From contig CM070877.1 in the NCBI GenBank assembly GCA_036365515.1, positions 64,802,522-64,866,521 on the forward strand: DNA of 64,000 nt, written 5' to 3'. Positions 1 to 12,412 of the stretch are shown here, in pieces. The DNA comes from Torymus aiolomorphi (lineage: Eukaryota; Arthropoda; Insecta; Hymenoptera; Torymidae). The first letter of the stretch is position 1. The number at the start of each line of letters is the position of its first letter. The position numbers and the translations under genes are program-made. The notes under the pieces were generated by a model. That model saw only the letters and a program-made list of their open reading frames with translations, did not search any database and was not told where the DNA came from.

Positions 1-226
1 ATGTATGACTTATTATGTATGACTTATTTTACTTAAAATTTTATTATACAAACTTATATTTATAATTTGTATGTTTTTTAAAAATTTATAAAAATATTTG
101 TATATAAAGAACATGGGAGCTTTTCAGAGGTAATATGTATAAATGTATTTTCTTCAATATATCCTATAATGTTTTATTCCTAAGCTTTTTATATCTTGGA
201 AACGTATTTTTATTTACTTGTTTCTG

Positions 227-307
<81 letters not shown>

Positions 308-690
308 AGCTTTTTGTTATGTAGGATATATCAAAGAAATATATATTTCATGAAATTATTTTCGTAAAATTTTGACACATAAATAATAACATTTTCATTT
401 ATTTTCGTAAAAGTTTAAATATTACAAGTTAAAATTTAAATTATTATTTATATATTTTGAACTTTACGTAAAATTTAGTGTTACATGATTCATATATAAA
501 TTATTTCAATTATTTATTGTATTGAAATTTACGAAAATTGGTATTTATATGTTAAGTGTTGAATGTCGAGGAATCTACTCTTATATGTGTATTGAAATTT
601 GTATGGTTTATCTTCAAATTATATTTGAATTATATTCAATTGATATATGGTTTATATTACCTTTATTCTGGGCGTAGGCTCTCGTAAATA
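1..690. other. AT-rich intergenic sequence, no gene seen
   Basis: Very AT-rich DNA with no reading frame of recognisable content. It holds an almost uninterrupted (AT)n tract at about 227-303. Nothing else could be supported. Confidence 0.6.
227..303. repeat. (AT)n microsatellite
   Basis: About 77 bp of alternating A and T with one interruption near 251. Simple repeat seen directly in the sequence. Confidence 0.95.
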
Positions 691-699
691 ATAAACAGC

Positions 700-1297
700 T
701 GATTAGTTAGATGCACTATTTATTGAATGATATAAGTTTTATAAATAAGACTATGCGATTTACAACTTATTAACTTTGTTAAACAATATATAATACCGAT
801 AGATTATTGATTTTATAGATATAAGAAATTCTCTTCGTAATTGAATGTAGGGTATTTGACCCGTATAAAATATTCGCTACTCCTTTTGTCGACTGGAGTT
901 GTACGGAGTTCGCAATCTGTTCACGATGACTGACTTGTGTGTTGAGAGTCGCCGTATTTATTAAGCGGTTAAATTAGGTTGAAGATGATTGAGATCATCT
1001 TATTTTGCAATGTAATTGTCTCCAATCGTATTAAATTCGGTAGTCGCATTGCGAAATGCTGATTCTAAAGAAAATATAATACGCAAGTTTGATGACCTAC
1101 TACTGCGTCACGATTGCCTCGTATTAAATAATGTCAACGTTGTAAAGTTCGCTCGCTTCGGCGTGATGCCGCTTGCATTAAAAAGCAATGTTGTCAAAAT
1201 TCGCATATACGACATTTGTATGTCAGAAAATTACTGGAGATAAATTATGCATTGTTAATTTGATTTTAGAGATACGTCACAGACGTCAGACGTAACA
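700..1297 (-). mobile_element. LTR remnant, minus strand, with polypurine tract
   Basis: Read on the minus strand, 1310 to 1298 is a purine-rich run (CTAAGGGGGGAAG) immediately followed by TGTTACGTCTGACG, the layout of a polypurine tract followed by the first bases of an LTR. A diverged copy lies at about 59860-60325, sharing ACGGAGTTCGC, TTAAATTAGGTT and GATCATCTT in the same order. The far end of the LTR is not clear and the left boundary is a guess. A 75-codon frame at 1016-1243 inside it has no recognisable content and is probably fortuitous. The superfamily is not determined; a Copia- or BEL-type LTR is possible. Confidence 0.5.
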
Positions 1298-1579
1298 CTT
1301 CCCCCCTTAGATTGTTGAATATCGTAGAGATTCAACAAGTATAATAATAGTTAGCCATCAGTAATTTTCTGTTACAATAATTTCAAATTACAATTATAAG
1401 ATGGAAAGTTAACTATAAATACAACAACGTCTTTCATAAAATGTTTGTAGAAAAATTTTTTAAATAATTTCAATATGGTTCGTTTAAAATTGTGGTTCAT
1501 TTCGTACAAGAATGTTTACAATTTTTTCTGTGTTGCAATTTTTCCTTTATGCTAGTTGATACGTGGGTGTCAATAAATT

Positions 1580-1668
1580 TGCAATCACATAATTTTGTGG
1601 ATCAAGAAATTACTGATGAGAATATGAGTATCAAATGTAATTTATAGGGATACGTTACGGACGTAACA
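1580..1668 (-). mobile_element. Second LTR-terminus fragment, same family
   Basis: The segment carrying AATTTTGTGG, then AAATTACTGATG, then GATACGTTACGGACGTAACA matches the end of the copy near 60240-60325 and resembles the end at 1297. On the minus strand it starts TGTTACGTCCGTAACG. It may be the second LTR of a heavily deleted element whose remaining internal part is 1298-1580. That internal piece shows no usable reading frame. Confidence 0.45.
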
Positions 1669-2023
1669 TATAATATATTTTTTTAAATATATTTTCTTTA
1701 ATATATTCTTCAATGTTTTATTCTTAAGCTTTTCATATTTTAGAACTTGTTTATGTTTATTGTTCCTGATATATATATTTTAGCTTTTATAGAATTGTGT
1801 TAACAACATATTTAAAATATATTTTAAATCTAGACATATATTAATATTAATGAATTTTATTAGTCATATCATTTATTTTAAAAATTAAATCTGTGGAACA
1901 TAGAACAATTTTATCTGATCCTAAACTGGATTTAAATGAATTAATTAATGGTTCACAAATATTTTTAAATAAGGTAAGAATTTAAATAAGAAAGAAATAC
2001 ATTTATATTATATTATTATATAT

Positions 2024-3105
2024 TGTAACGCGTGCGCGAGTTAGGTAATTCGAGATTCGAATTACCCGCGCCGAGCAGGCATACTCACCGGGGGCGCGAG
2101 CGCGCGAGCATCCTGACCGGATTAGAACGGTCTCGCGACGCGTAATATGCCCGTCGCGTACCCGCGAAGCTGCTACGGCTTTATAGGAATCACGGCAGCC
2201 ATCTTCGTGTCTGCCATCGCGCGTGAAACATCTCCTCCGTGTCTCTCGTGAGTTAACTTGTCCGCGCCGTCCTATCGTTTTTGTTAGACCCCGCGAGTGT
2301 AGTGGAGGCGCCGCAAATAGTGTATCCGCACGCGAGAGAGACAGAGAGAGAGAGCGATACCGCATCGCGTGTGCCACGAGCAGAACGAGACTGCGAGCGA
2401 GGAGCCGGCAGCTAGCCCGCCTGCCGACCCAATACAGCGAGCAAGAGAGAGAGAGGGAGAGCGCAACTGCTGTGCGAGCGACAGGGAGCAAGAGAGAGTC
2501 GAGTGTACCGATTGGTCCTTCCTAACGTAAGTTTTCTACTCTCCTCTCGCGGGTTTATTGTAAAGGCTCGCACGGAAATCGACCCGTGCAAGCTTTCTGT
2601 GCCGTGTACGTGTGGGTGTGTGTCAGCCCGCCGTACTTTAACACCGCGTGCGAAATTAGCAGCTTCGCCGCGCGCCGTATCGTTCGCGCGTTTGAATCTT
2701 AACGGTCGCGCGCGAACTAACTCATATTTGTTCTAATCAGCACGTGCGTTGTGCTTGTAGTTATTAGTGATTTTAATATACTGTGATATCTAGTTACTCG
2801 TCGCGTTGTTCATTACAACCTGTCCTGCTCCCGGATACCGCCGCCTCCGCGGGAAAACGACTCCGCCGGTCGTTTTCATATCTGAGTATAGCGGCCGCGC
2901 GCTTTACTCTTCGAGCGCGCGCTTTTCACTCAGCGATCCAATTAGTTGGAAAGCGAAGTTCGTGTGCGATCTTCGCGTTGTTTTCGGGATTCCAGGAGCA
3001 GATCCCCGGGCAAGTCATTTTAGTCTGACACCCGCGGCACTGTGTTCTAGGGCATCGCTGGCCTGTGGCTTGTTGGGATTTTCCCCCACTAGCCATCCCG
3101 TTACA
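2024..3105. mobile_element. Solo LTR, 1082 bp, TGTAACG...CGTTACA, TSD ATAT
   Basis: A sharply GC- and CpG-rich block in AT-rich DNA. It begins TGTAACG and ends CGTTACA, a 7-bp terminal inverted repeat of TG...CA type, and is flanked on both sides by ATAT (2020-2023 and 3106-3109). TG/CA ends plus a 4-bp duplication are what Ty3/gypsy integrases leave, so a solo LTR is the simplest reading. Open frames inside it on both strands (for example 2003-2491 minus) are by-products of high GC content; no protein domain is visible. Strand is not assigned because no internal region remains. The 10058-12408 element has the same termini. Confidence 0.75.
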
Positions 3106-3386
3106 ATATATAATAATTATAATTATATGATTATTTTTTAGACAAAAGAAGTAGAAGACAATTAAAATAATAATTAACATAAAAAATAAGATAAGTATAT
3201 TTTGGTATATGTTTATAAAAATCTTTGAAAAATTATATAAAGTTTTAAAAAAATTTTAATATTTCGAAAATGATAATGATATTATTATTTATTTCATAAT
3301 AAAAAATGATAAAAAGGAAATATAATTTTTAGAAAATTTATAAAAGGTACAAATCTTTATGAAATAATCTTTATGATATTCTTTAA

Positions 3387-3722
3387 GGGGGTGTGGTACT
3401 CATGCACTCTGTTTTACCGGCACAACTCGGCAAATTCTATATTATTAAAATAAATATATCGAATTACATCTTATAAAGAGATAGTTGCCCTGTGCAATGT
3501 AATAATCTACTAGCCTGCGCAGTTTTGAGCCCAAATATCAACGGCACCCTAAAAAATTAGGGTGCCGTTGACATTTGAGCTCAAAACTGCGTTGGCTGGT
3601 AGATTATTACATTGCGCAGGGCAACTATCTCTTTATAAGACATAATTCCACATATTTATTTTAATAATATAGAATTTACCGTGTTCTGCCGATAAAATAG
3701 AGTACATGAGTACCACACGCTC
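3387..3722. mobile_element. Foldback MITE, 336 bp, TTAA-flanked
   Basis: The two halves are near-perfect inverted copies meeting at a short loop around 3552 (CCCTAAAAAATTAGGG). The outer ends are GGGGGTGTGGTACTCATG and, on the opposite strand, GAGCGTGTGGTACTCATG. Both flanks are TTAA (3383-3386 and 3723-3726), which is the piggyBac-type target duplication, but the terminal bases are not typical piggyBac ends, so the superfamily stays open. Non-coding. Confidence 0.8.
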
Positions 3723-3726
3723 TTAA

Positions 3727-4198
3727 AATCATAATGTTTAAAAGTGGAACGGAAAAATAAATAAAAAAAGATATATAAATAAAGAATCCTTTTAAATTTT
3801 TCAAATGAACACATTATCAAACAGAAAAATGATTACAAGATTTCTATGAAGACTTATATAAAGATTTATAAAAATTAAAACAATATATTTCATTTCCTTT
3901 CATATCATTTGAATAAACATTTGAATAAATATTAAAGTAAACATATGTATATATTCTATATATCATATAATTTATTTTATATTATATTTGATCAATTATC
4001 ATTTTTTTTCAGGCAATCATGGTAACTCAATTATAAATAATCAATTATAGGTAAGAGAGATATAGTGGTTAGGTAGGGCTATTGGCGGAGGATACCACTT
4101 AAAAAAAATCCAACGCGCCTATTAACAGTACCTCTAGGGTAGCGTGAAAAACTGTTAAATATACACAACATTATAGTATAGAAACATATATATATATT

Positions 4199-4237
<39 letters not shown>

Positions 4238-4570
4238 TTACGATAGTAATACATATAACATCAATAACACTAAATATATATAATAAGCTGCGTCAAGAAA
4301 CCTTGACTATTAACATAAGCCTTACTGTACAGTAGTCCACCTTTTTGTGTTTCCTTTTTGTTAAAGTTTGAAGGTCCTTGACTATTATCATAAGGAATTA
4401 TTTTAATCACATTTTATTTATATCCTTTAAGGATATAATTTATTTATATATTTAAAAGGATATTCTTTTCCAAATTAATTTTAGAAAATGGTTGTAATTT
4501 TTTAGAAAATAGGTTAAAACCGACAAAGGATACTACTTGAAATATTAGACGAAAACTATTTAAATAATGA
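3727..4570. other. AT-rich intergenic sequence with (AT)n tract
   Basis: No gene seen. It contains interrupted (AT)n near 4187-4240. A splice-like pattern (TTTTTTTTCAG near 4012, GTAAGAG near 4051) encloses about 37 bp with no convincing coding content. Confidence 0.5.
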
Positions 4571-4577
4571 CATTATT

Positions 4578-4850
4578 TTGAGGGGGGGCTGAGGGGGGAC
4601 CGAGGTAGCGCGAGGGGGGAGGGAGGGGGTGGGGGGGGGGGCGTGGTGGGGCGAGGGGGGTGAGGGGCGCTGTGAAGGGTGGCTCCCATTCTCAAAACAC
4701 ATGTAAATAATCGCATTTTTCCGTTATTTTGAGGGGGCGAGGAGGGGGGCGAGGAGGGGGTGATGGAGGGGGGGGGGCGCGAGGAGGGCGCGAGGTGGTG
4801 GCGAGGTGGCGCGAGGGGGGAGTGAGAGGGCGCTGCGACTGACACTTTTG
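4578..4850. repeat. G-rich degenerate minisatellite
   Basis: Two blocks of runs such as GAGGGGGG, GCGAGGAGGGG and GCGCGAGG, separated by about 75 bp of ordinary sequence. Each block is introduced by TTATTTTGAGGGGG. The G-runs could form quadruplex structures. The reading frame on the minus strand is proline/serine low-complexity translation and not a gene. Confidence 0.8.
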
Positions 4851-4859
4851 AAACGTCTA

Positions 4860-5343
<484 letters not shown>

Positions 5344-5739
5344 TTTTGATTTGATTAGAGCAATGAAATGGCTTTCGATTAAGAATGATATGTTACAGTA
5401 AAAACTAACGCAATATACGTATAAAAGTGCAATGAATTTTTCGTACACCCATTTCAATGTACATGTAGCACGGGTCGCTCCTTTAGGCTTCTTCTATACT
5501 TGCCTTCGGAGCGCTCCCGCGCTCCTTGATAAAACACTACGTAATAAATATAGCATACGTTATACATTAGAATCTGTATAGGAATATATATCTTGATTGT
5601 ACGTAGCATTTCGAAAATTTAATTATTTTATTAACGATAACGTGTACTAATTTGTGTTTTGCTGTATTTACATAAAATTCAGTCGTTGATTAATTAACTA
5701 AGTTTAGAAATAATGTGTACATTAAATTAAATTTATTAC

Positions 5740-6110
5740 ATTTTTATACGGTTTTATACATTTTTATACAGTTTAATACATTTTCATACAAAATAAAATA
5801 AAATAAATAGAAAAATAAATAAATAAATAAATTATGTTTTTATGTTTATAAAAACGTAACTACGTTTTTACGTTTTTTACGTTTTATAAATTCTATAAAA
5901 CGTAAAAAACCATATGAAATTGTATAAAATCTTTGCAAATCGTAGAAAACTGTATTAAAATGTTAGAAACTGTATGAAACCATACTAAAACGTATCAAAA
6001 CGTATTAAAACGTATAAAGTTGTCCAAAAACCAATGTTTAGATCCGGTTTTATACGTTTTTATACAGATTTGTACGGTTTTATACGATTTCATACATTTC
6101 TTTTGTTTCC
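5740..6110. repeat. Degenerate short repeats of the ACGTTTTATAC type
   Basis: Many imperfect copies of TTTTTATAC, ACGTTTTATA and their complements appear in both orientations. A related fragment ending TTTCCATACGGG recurs at about 9535-9590. No gene; the frame at 6034-6240 is repeat translation. Confidence 0.6.
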
Positions 6111-6239
6111 ATACGGGGCTAGAGGATTAGGTGATTTCAGAGAAATAGATGCGAAAGAGTATTTTTTAAAAATCTTTGTACCGTCTGCTGCTATGGAAAT
6201 GGCAGTTGACATTAGAACTCAACTTCTCAGCCAACTTTG

Positions 6240-6839
6240 AGCTTCTAGTTTTATAAAAGCAAGAGAATCAGGTGATACAGAGATTTGAATTGTAATTCTG
6301 AGAACTTGTACTTTTTTCTTTTATTCCTTGCGATAGCTACAAAGAAAAAATTTATTATTGTTATCTTTTTTAACAACTTTAAATTCTCCGTTTAAATACT
6401 AATACAAATTTAATGTTTTTATTCAAACAATCTTTCTCTCAAGAACTGTCCAACTCTCTACAAAGAACTTGACTGAAAGCTTAAATGTTTTTTGAAACAA
6501 TTATAATAAACACTTTTAAAAAACTATTTTTTAAAGTATTTTCTAACAATCACCTTAACTTTTGCAAACTATATAAAAATTCTTCCAAAAATTTTTTATG
6601 AAAACTAGTGACCTGTTTAACAATAATTATTTTGATAGATCTACAGAATCTATGAAAAATGTTTCCTTTAAAAAGGAAGCATTAACATCTTTTTCTCGAA
6701 AATATATTTGATTTATCATTTATCTAAAACTAATTTAAAATAGAAATCAGAAAACTTTTTACGAAAGTATAGAATAAGGCAAGTATAAGTTTTCCCTGGA
6801 CTCTATAAGAATTAAAAGAATTATTTTCATATGACTTTA

Positions 6840-6840
<1 letters not shown>
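6240..6840. other. No gene seen
   Basis: AT-rich sequence with multiple stops in all frames. It begins the degenerate tandem region that continues beyond the GC-rich block at 6890-7400. Confidence 0.5.

Positions 6841-6844
<4 letters not shown>

Positions 6845-6877
<33 letters not shown>
6845..6877. repeat. (CT)n microsatellite
   Basis: About 16 CT units, followed by imperfect CT-rich sequence to 6915. Confidence 0.9.
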
Positions 6878-6879
<2 letters not shown>

Positions 6880-6889
6880 CTCTCTCTCA

Positions 6890-7400
6890 CTCTAAGCCTC
6901 CCTCGCGCTCTCCCTCAACATGTGTCAAACTCTTTACCAAGAACTCAGATGCGTCAGAGCGCGGCGCAAGGTGCGGACCGATAAAAGTAGCCGCGAACAG
7001 TAGCTCAGTGTGCACACTTTGGGGGAAGAGTAATAAAGGAGATTAACAATCGGCGCTACACTTCCCCGACAAAAGTCCAGGCCCACGCGGCGCGATGTAT
7101 ATAACGAGTTCTCGCCCCGGTAGTCATTTTTTTTTACAGAAACCAGTGGCTAGGTGTAGCTCGCTTACATACGGACGCTCTCTCGCCTACCTACCTTATA
7201 CCCGGGAAAATTCCAGAGCGCGAGCAATGCACTCCTTGCGCCGGAATAATGCGTGTTTATCGCTCGAGCGAGCGGCCGCTCTACCTTTTGAAGCTCCCCC
7301 TCTCTCTTTCTCTATCTCGCTTTGGATCGCCGCGCGAGCAGCAGCTAGCTGGAAGAAGAAGGGCCGCGCGCAGATGGGCCTTAGATCTTTAATAAGAGCC
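6890..7400. other. CpG-rich block, possible LTR or promoter remnant
   Basis: A 500-bp GC-rich island with many CpGs and NotI-like GCGGCCGC, inside AT-rich DNA. It contains a TATA-like GATGTATATAACGAG near 7094. It resembles the GC-rich solo LTRs at 2024 and 10058 in composition, but I could not find TGTAACG/CGTTACA ends or a target duplication. Frames here have no recognisable protein content. Confidence 0.35.
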
Positions 7401-8620
7401 TAAATATTTTTTTAAAACAATCAGTAAAACAAATAGTATTGTTAATAAGCTTTCTACAAAAGTATAAAATAAAGCAAGTATGAGTTTTTTCTGCAGAATC
7501 TATAAGATAATAATATCAATATGCACAAAGTCAAGTATTTACTCTCTCTCTCTCTCTCTCGCTCTCTGCCCCCCCCCCTTTCTCTCTCCCTCTCTCACAT
7601 CAAAAACTGCATTTAAATCCATTTAATATTAATATACATTTGTAATTAAATTTTATAATAAAATTTTTGTATATAATTACTTTTTACAAAAGTATAAACC
7701 TAGGCAAGTAACAGTGTATTACCAGTCGCATCTATGTATTTTTCCTTGTACGAAAACTTTCTAGAAAGGCGAACTTAAAATTTTTAAAGATATTTAAAAA
7801 ACGTATTGAGTTAATACGTTTGTGATAAAATATAAATACAAATCAAACAATAGAAAGTAATGAAATCAACATGTATAAAGTCAAGTCTTTACTACCCACT
7901 CTATCTGTCTCTCCCTCTCTCTCACTCTCTCACATCAAAAACTTTATTTAAATACATTTAATATTAATATACATTTTTAATTAAGTTTTATAATAAAGTT
8001 GTACAAATCAAACCAATGAAAGTAATGAAATCAATACGCATAAAGTCAAGTATTTTTTATACTAATTTATCAATTTTCGGAAAAAATAAGAATGTATAGT
8101 AATTATAAAAAAACCCATTCAATTGCCAACACGTATATTTATGTGAATGTAGAAGTATGAAATTTCTACTATTATATATTATAGGCTGACTATTTCAAAT
8201 ACGTTTTGTCGGTAGCTATTTTTTTTCCAACTTGAAGAGCTGAATTTTATTTTCCTTGAAAACGTTGTATGTTTGAATCGAAATTATATTTAAATAACGA
8301 TATTTAATGTACAAATTTCTACAAATTAAACAAATAAAAGTTATGCAATCAATTTCTATAAAGTCAAATATTTTATCATTAATCTATTTTCGGAGTAAAT
8401 AGATTTTTTATTAGAAATACTTAATCGCCAACGCTTGTGTATATTTTTATATCTTACCTCAATAAAGAATGTAGAAGTGCAATATTTTGAACTTAAAGAG
8501 AAAAATTCATTTGCTTTTAAGATATTGCATGTTGGAATTGAAATTCATTTAAACCACGACATTTTTTATAAATTATGCAAAAGAAAGTTGTGATATCTAC
8601 TCCCAGATAGTTAAGTACTT
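7400..8620. repeat. Degenerate tandem duplications (AAAGTCAAGTATTT units)
   Basis: The phrase ATAAAGTCAAGTATTT and variants recurs near 7527, 7877, 8041 and 8357, accompanied by copies of ACATTTAATATTAATATACA and TTTTATAATAAA. Spacing is irregular (about 160-350 bp), so this is an old, decayed array and not a clean satellite. CT-rich tracts lie at 7540-7600 and 7900-7930. Confidence 0.5.
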
Positions 8621-8917
8621 TTATTATAATTGAATTGAATTATAACGATACTTTCTTTTTCTAACAATATCTTTTACATTATATGATTGAGATGTTAATG
8701 GTTCAACGGTTAATTTTTACATTTACATCCCTGTGGCCTAGTGGAATTGCTTGTTCTATTTATTATAATATTTATAATAATAAGCCAATTCAAAAGTTCT
8801 TATGAATTAAGAAATTTTTCTAAAAGTTTACTACAGAAATTTTTTTATAAAACTTTGAGATACTGTAAAATATTTATGTTTTTTGATAAAATAAAATTTT
8901 GTCCATTTGATAATTGT

Positions 8918-9449
8918 TTATATGTAGATTTGTTTGACGCATTTGAAAGGTTCATTGTAAAAAATTAATGACAAACATACTTGCCGGACCCGTCCTTTAC
9001 AGTAATAATACTGTAAAAATATTTAGCTGTATTCCATTTGAAATTGAAATGAAAGTGGTTCCATCGACAATCAATTTAAGGCGATGTTAGTGCCATCCGT
9101 TACCGACGATTGCAGGAATCCGTTTTTTTTCATTCAATTTTGAGTTTGGAGGCAATATCACTCTGGTTTGTTATAGTATCAAATCTATAACGTGTCAGAG
9201 AAATTTTTTGTCAAAATTCAAAGTTGAATAAGAAAAACGGATCTGCAGTCGGCGTTAACTGAGGGGCCTCGCATCGCCTTACCGAAAAGCGAAAAGTAAG
9301 CAATGTTGTCAAAAGAGTTCTAGAAATTTAATTTTTTTAATAGTCAACTGTTCCGCTAAAAACTGCCAAAGGACGGGTCCGGCAAGTATGTTTATCATTA
9401 ATTTTTTAATGAAAAACCTTTAAAATGTGTCAAACAAATCTACATATAA
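8918..9449. mobile_element. Foldback element, about 530 bp
   Basis: Outer arms at 8918-8996 and 9370-9449 are inverted copies carrying AACATACTTGCCGGACCCGT and TGTAGATTTGTTTGAC. Within them a second inverted pair (AATCCGTTTTTTTTCATTCA near 9117; TGAATAAGAAAAACGGATC near 9225) gives a nested hairpin. The frame at 8741-8968 runs into the left arm and is not a gene. Target duplication not resolved. Confidence 0.7.
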
Positions 9450-10057
9450 GTACCCTCTAAATTCCAATAAGTGAAATTCACTCTCAATAAGTGAATATTC
9501 ACTTATTCTAAGTCCAATAGAAAGGTTCATTTTTAAGTTTTTATACGTTTTCCTACGGTTTCATGCATTTATTATTTCCATACGGGCCTTTACAAAATGC
9601 GAAGCTCAAAGTTTGCCAAGTTAACTACCCTTATGTAACAGCACCTGATACTAATAATAAGTTTTTTCACAAAACACTCTTATGCATCGATCTGCTCTTG
9701 TTTTTTGGACAAATTGTTATTACATTATTAAATGTGTGCTAAAATTTACCTCTAGCCTTCTCTTGCACACTCTAAAGCTGGAATTCGTTTCATTATTTTG
9801 ATATCCACATCTTTCTTTTTCATATGTATCAAGCTATTGTCTGTAGTTGTTATTTTCTCTTGTCACAAGTAGCATCTTCTACTGTAGCCTATTTATAAAT
9901 CTATAAATAGTCTGACATGCAAGTTATATGTATCTCTCCTATACATACAAAGCATATGAGAAATTTCTTTTTATTAAAGCTAGAATGTTTACTTGAACTG
10001 TACTGTGTAATATATTCACCAAAGACTATGAGAATCTGGAAATGAAAAAGAAAAGTC
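9450..10057. other. No gene seen
   Basis: AT-rich sequence between the foldback element and the solo LTR, with no recognised feature beyond the short repeat near 9535-9590. Confidence 0.5.
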
Positions 10058-10711
10058 TGTAACGCTGCCAATTTTCCACCCCCCTTGACAACGTTATTAC
10101 TCGCCCTGAGGGCTCTACAGTCACGACTGAGTGTCGCGCCTCTCTCACCTTCCCACAAACGACTTCAATTTCGCGGACGGCAACGCGTGGACGCGGTCAA
10201 ATTTATTTTAGGGGCGCCAGACCACGGCGGTGACGCGTTCCCTCTCTCTATCACTTTGCCTGGCGGTGGACTCTTCCTCTCTCCCTTGGGCGTGGGCGGT
10301 AATGCGACGGCCTGGTATGGCCGATACCCTCGGTGACTTCAAGGAATTTCGCGAAATGGCTACTTCGGACACACGGTAACACTCAAGGAAATAAAAACAA
10401 AATTATCTACGTGAAATTAAATGTGAACCAGTCCTTTATTTATGTAACTAATTCCTCTCGGCGGCGGATAAATTTCTACTCAACACAAAAGAAAAGAACA
10501 CAATTGCGACACGGTACAAAATGGCCGCGCTGGCCTCGCACGCCGGTGGTTTCACGCACACGCGAGAGAGACACGGTCCTTCTCCCCGCTGGGAGGTAAC
10601 ACCGGCACTGTACAACGTGATATCGTATAATTGAGGGTCGGGGGCAGGAAAGTAGTTTGCCTCCCGACGATAGCAACGAAAGTCTTACCGTGTTGGTACG
10701 GTGGTCGTAGT

Positions 10712-10821
<110 letters not shown>

Positions 10822-11588
10822 GTTGGTGGCTCGCGATGAGAGGTTTAACGTAGCGGCGGACACCTCTCTCTCCCTCTGAGTCCTGCTTGCCAACAGTTCC
10901 TCTCTCTCTCTCTCTCTTTCTCCCTCTCGAAGCCGCTTCTCCTCTCGCACGATCACAATTTACTTCTCTCTCCCAACAACTACTACACTTCAACTCTCCC
11001 CCGAAACTCCGACTACTTGACAACTGCAACTCTCCGAAGACAAACTACGCAAAAGAACTCTCGCACTCAAACTACTGTGCTGCGGTGTGCTCTAGGCAAC
11101 GATCCGGGACTGAGTGAAGAAGAAGGAAGCGGTGCCTGCTCGCTTCCATCTTCTTCCTCGGTGGCGCCTCTCTCTTTCTCTCTCACTCTCATTCAACATA
11201 GATAGGTCGGTGGGCAGGTTGGCAGCAGGTATCGGCGCGCGTCGCGATTTTCTTTTTTCTTTTTTGGTGTAACTTATCCATTTAACCCAATTAGGGCTCG
11301 AATTACTTGAACGGGGGCTGTGATTGGCCCTGCGCGACGGCAAACGATTGCCGGATCGGTTACTGCTGCCACCTGTTGCGCGTGGATTTTAAATCGGCAT
11401 CCTGGTTTAATTTTCTCCGCTTAGTGGCGGCGCGCCTTTAGACGGCAGCGCGCCTCCACGCTTTGATGCTGCAGGCGTGGTCCTATCGGCTATTCTCTCT
11501 TTCTCCCTCCTCCGTGTGCGCCGCTGCGCCGTATTTCTCTCCCCCCCTATCCACGCGGCCTTGTGCAGCTCGCAGGCTACCGAGCCGG

Positions 11589-11589
<1 letters not shown>

Positions 11590-11644
<55 letters not shown>

Positions 11645-11655
11645 CCTCTCTCTCC
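11590..11655. repeat. (CT)n microsatellite inside the solo LTR
   Basis: About 26 uninterrupted CT units, then CCCCTCTCTCTCCC. Confidence 0.95.
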
Positions 11656-12412
11656 CGTCTCGCGGCTCTCGCTCGCTCTCTCCCCCATGCATGTATGTGC
11701 CGCTGCGCGGCTATCGTTCGAGCACACCGGTGCGCCGCTGCGCACTCTCTCTCTCTCCCTCTCTCTCGCTCTGCAGTGCGTAGACTGCCCGGGCGCTTCT
11801 CCCTCTCACACAGTCTGCGCGGCATCGGTGCGTCGTCGCATGCTCCGTCTCCCTCGGTTTCGCGTGGCTGCCGGCCTCGTGGCCGTCGAGCAGCCTTCAC
11901 GAGCTTCCGCGGTTCGTGCGTGTTAGTGCCGGTGTAGTGATGTGTGTGTCGTGCAGTGGGTTGTGCGTGGGTGTGCGTCGGTAGCCGGCATCGCTCCTCG
12001 GCGGCTGCTGTGGCCCGTCATGGCGGCCGAGCGCACGTGGGCACGTTCGCATTTGGCGCACAGTGCTAATTACCGTGTGCGTCGTTTGCGACCGCGCGAA
12101 CATGTGACTCGGCGTTCTTCACGCAGCATCTCGCCCCGTCTTTCTCTCTTCATGTTGCTGTTCTTCGCCGTCGGTGCTAACTCCAGGGCGGTGCGAGAAT
12201 CTGGATGCTGTCGTCGTCTGCTCGCCTCGTGAGTGTGCTTGTGTACCTCGAGAGATGAGAAAAAACCCGAGATTAGCTATGTGTACCACCGTGTACACGT
12301 AGCTCGGTGTCGAGGTATTGCGCGATGCCCTCCGCTGCCTGTCGCGTTTAGTCCCCTAATTGTGTTTTCGATTCTATTTACGTGGTGCAGAAAACGCACA
12401 TCGTTACAAGTC

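Noticed and set aside
4012..4051. Possible small exon between a CAG acceptor and a GTAAGAG donor
   Set aside because: About 37 bp with stops in two frames and no homology; splice-like strings are expected by chance in AT-rich DNA.
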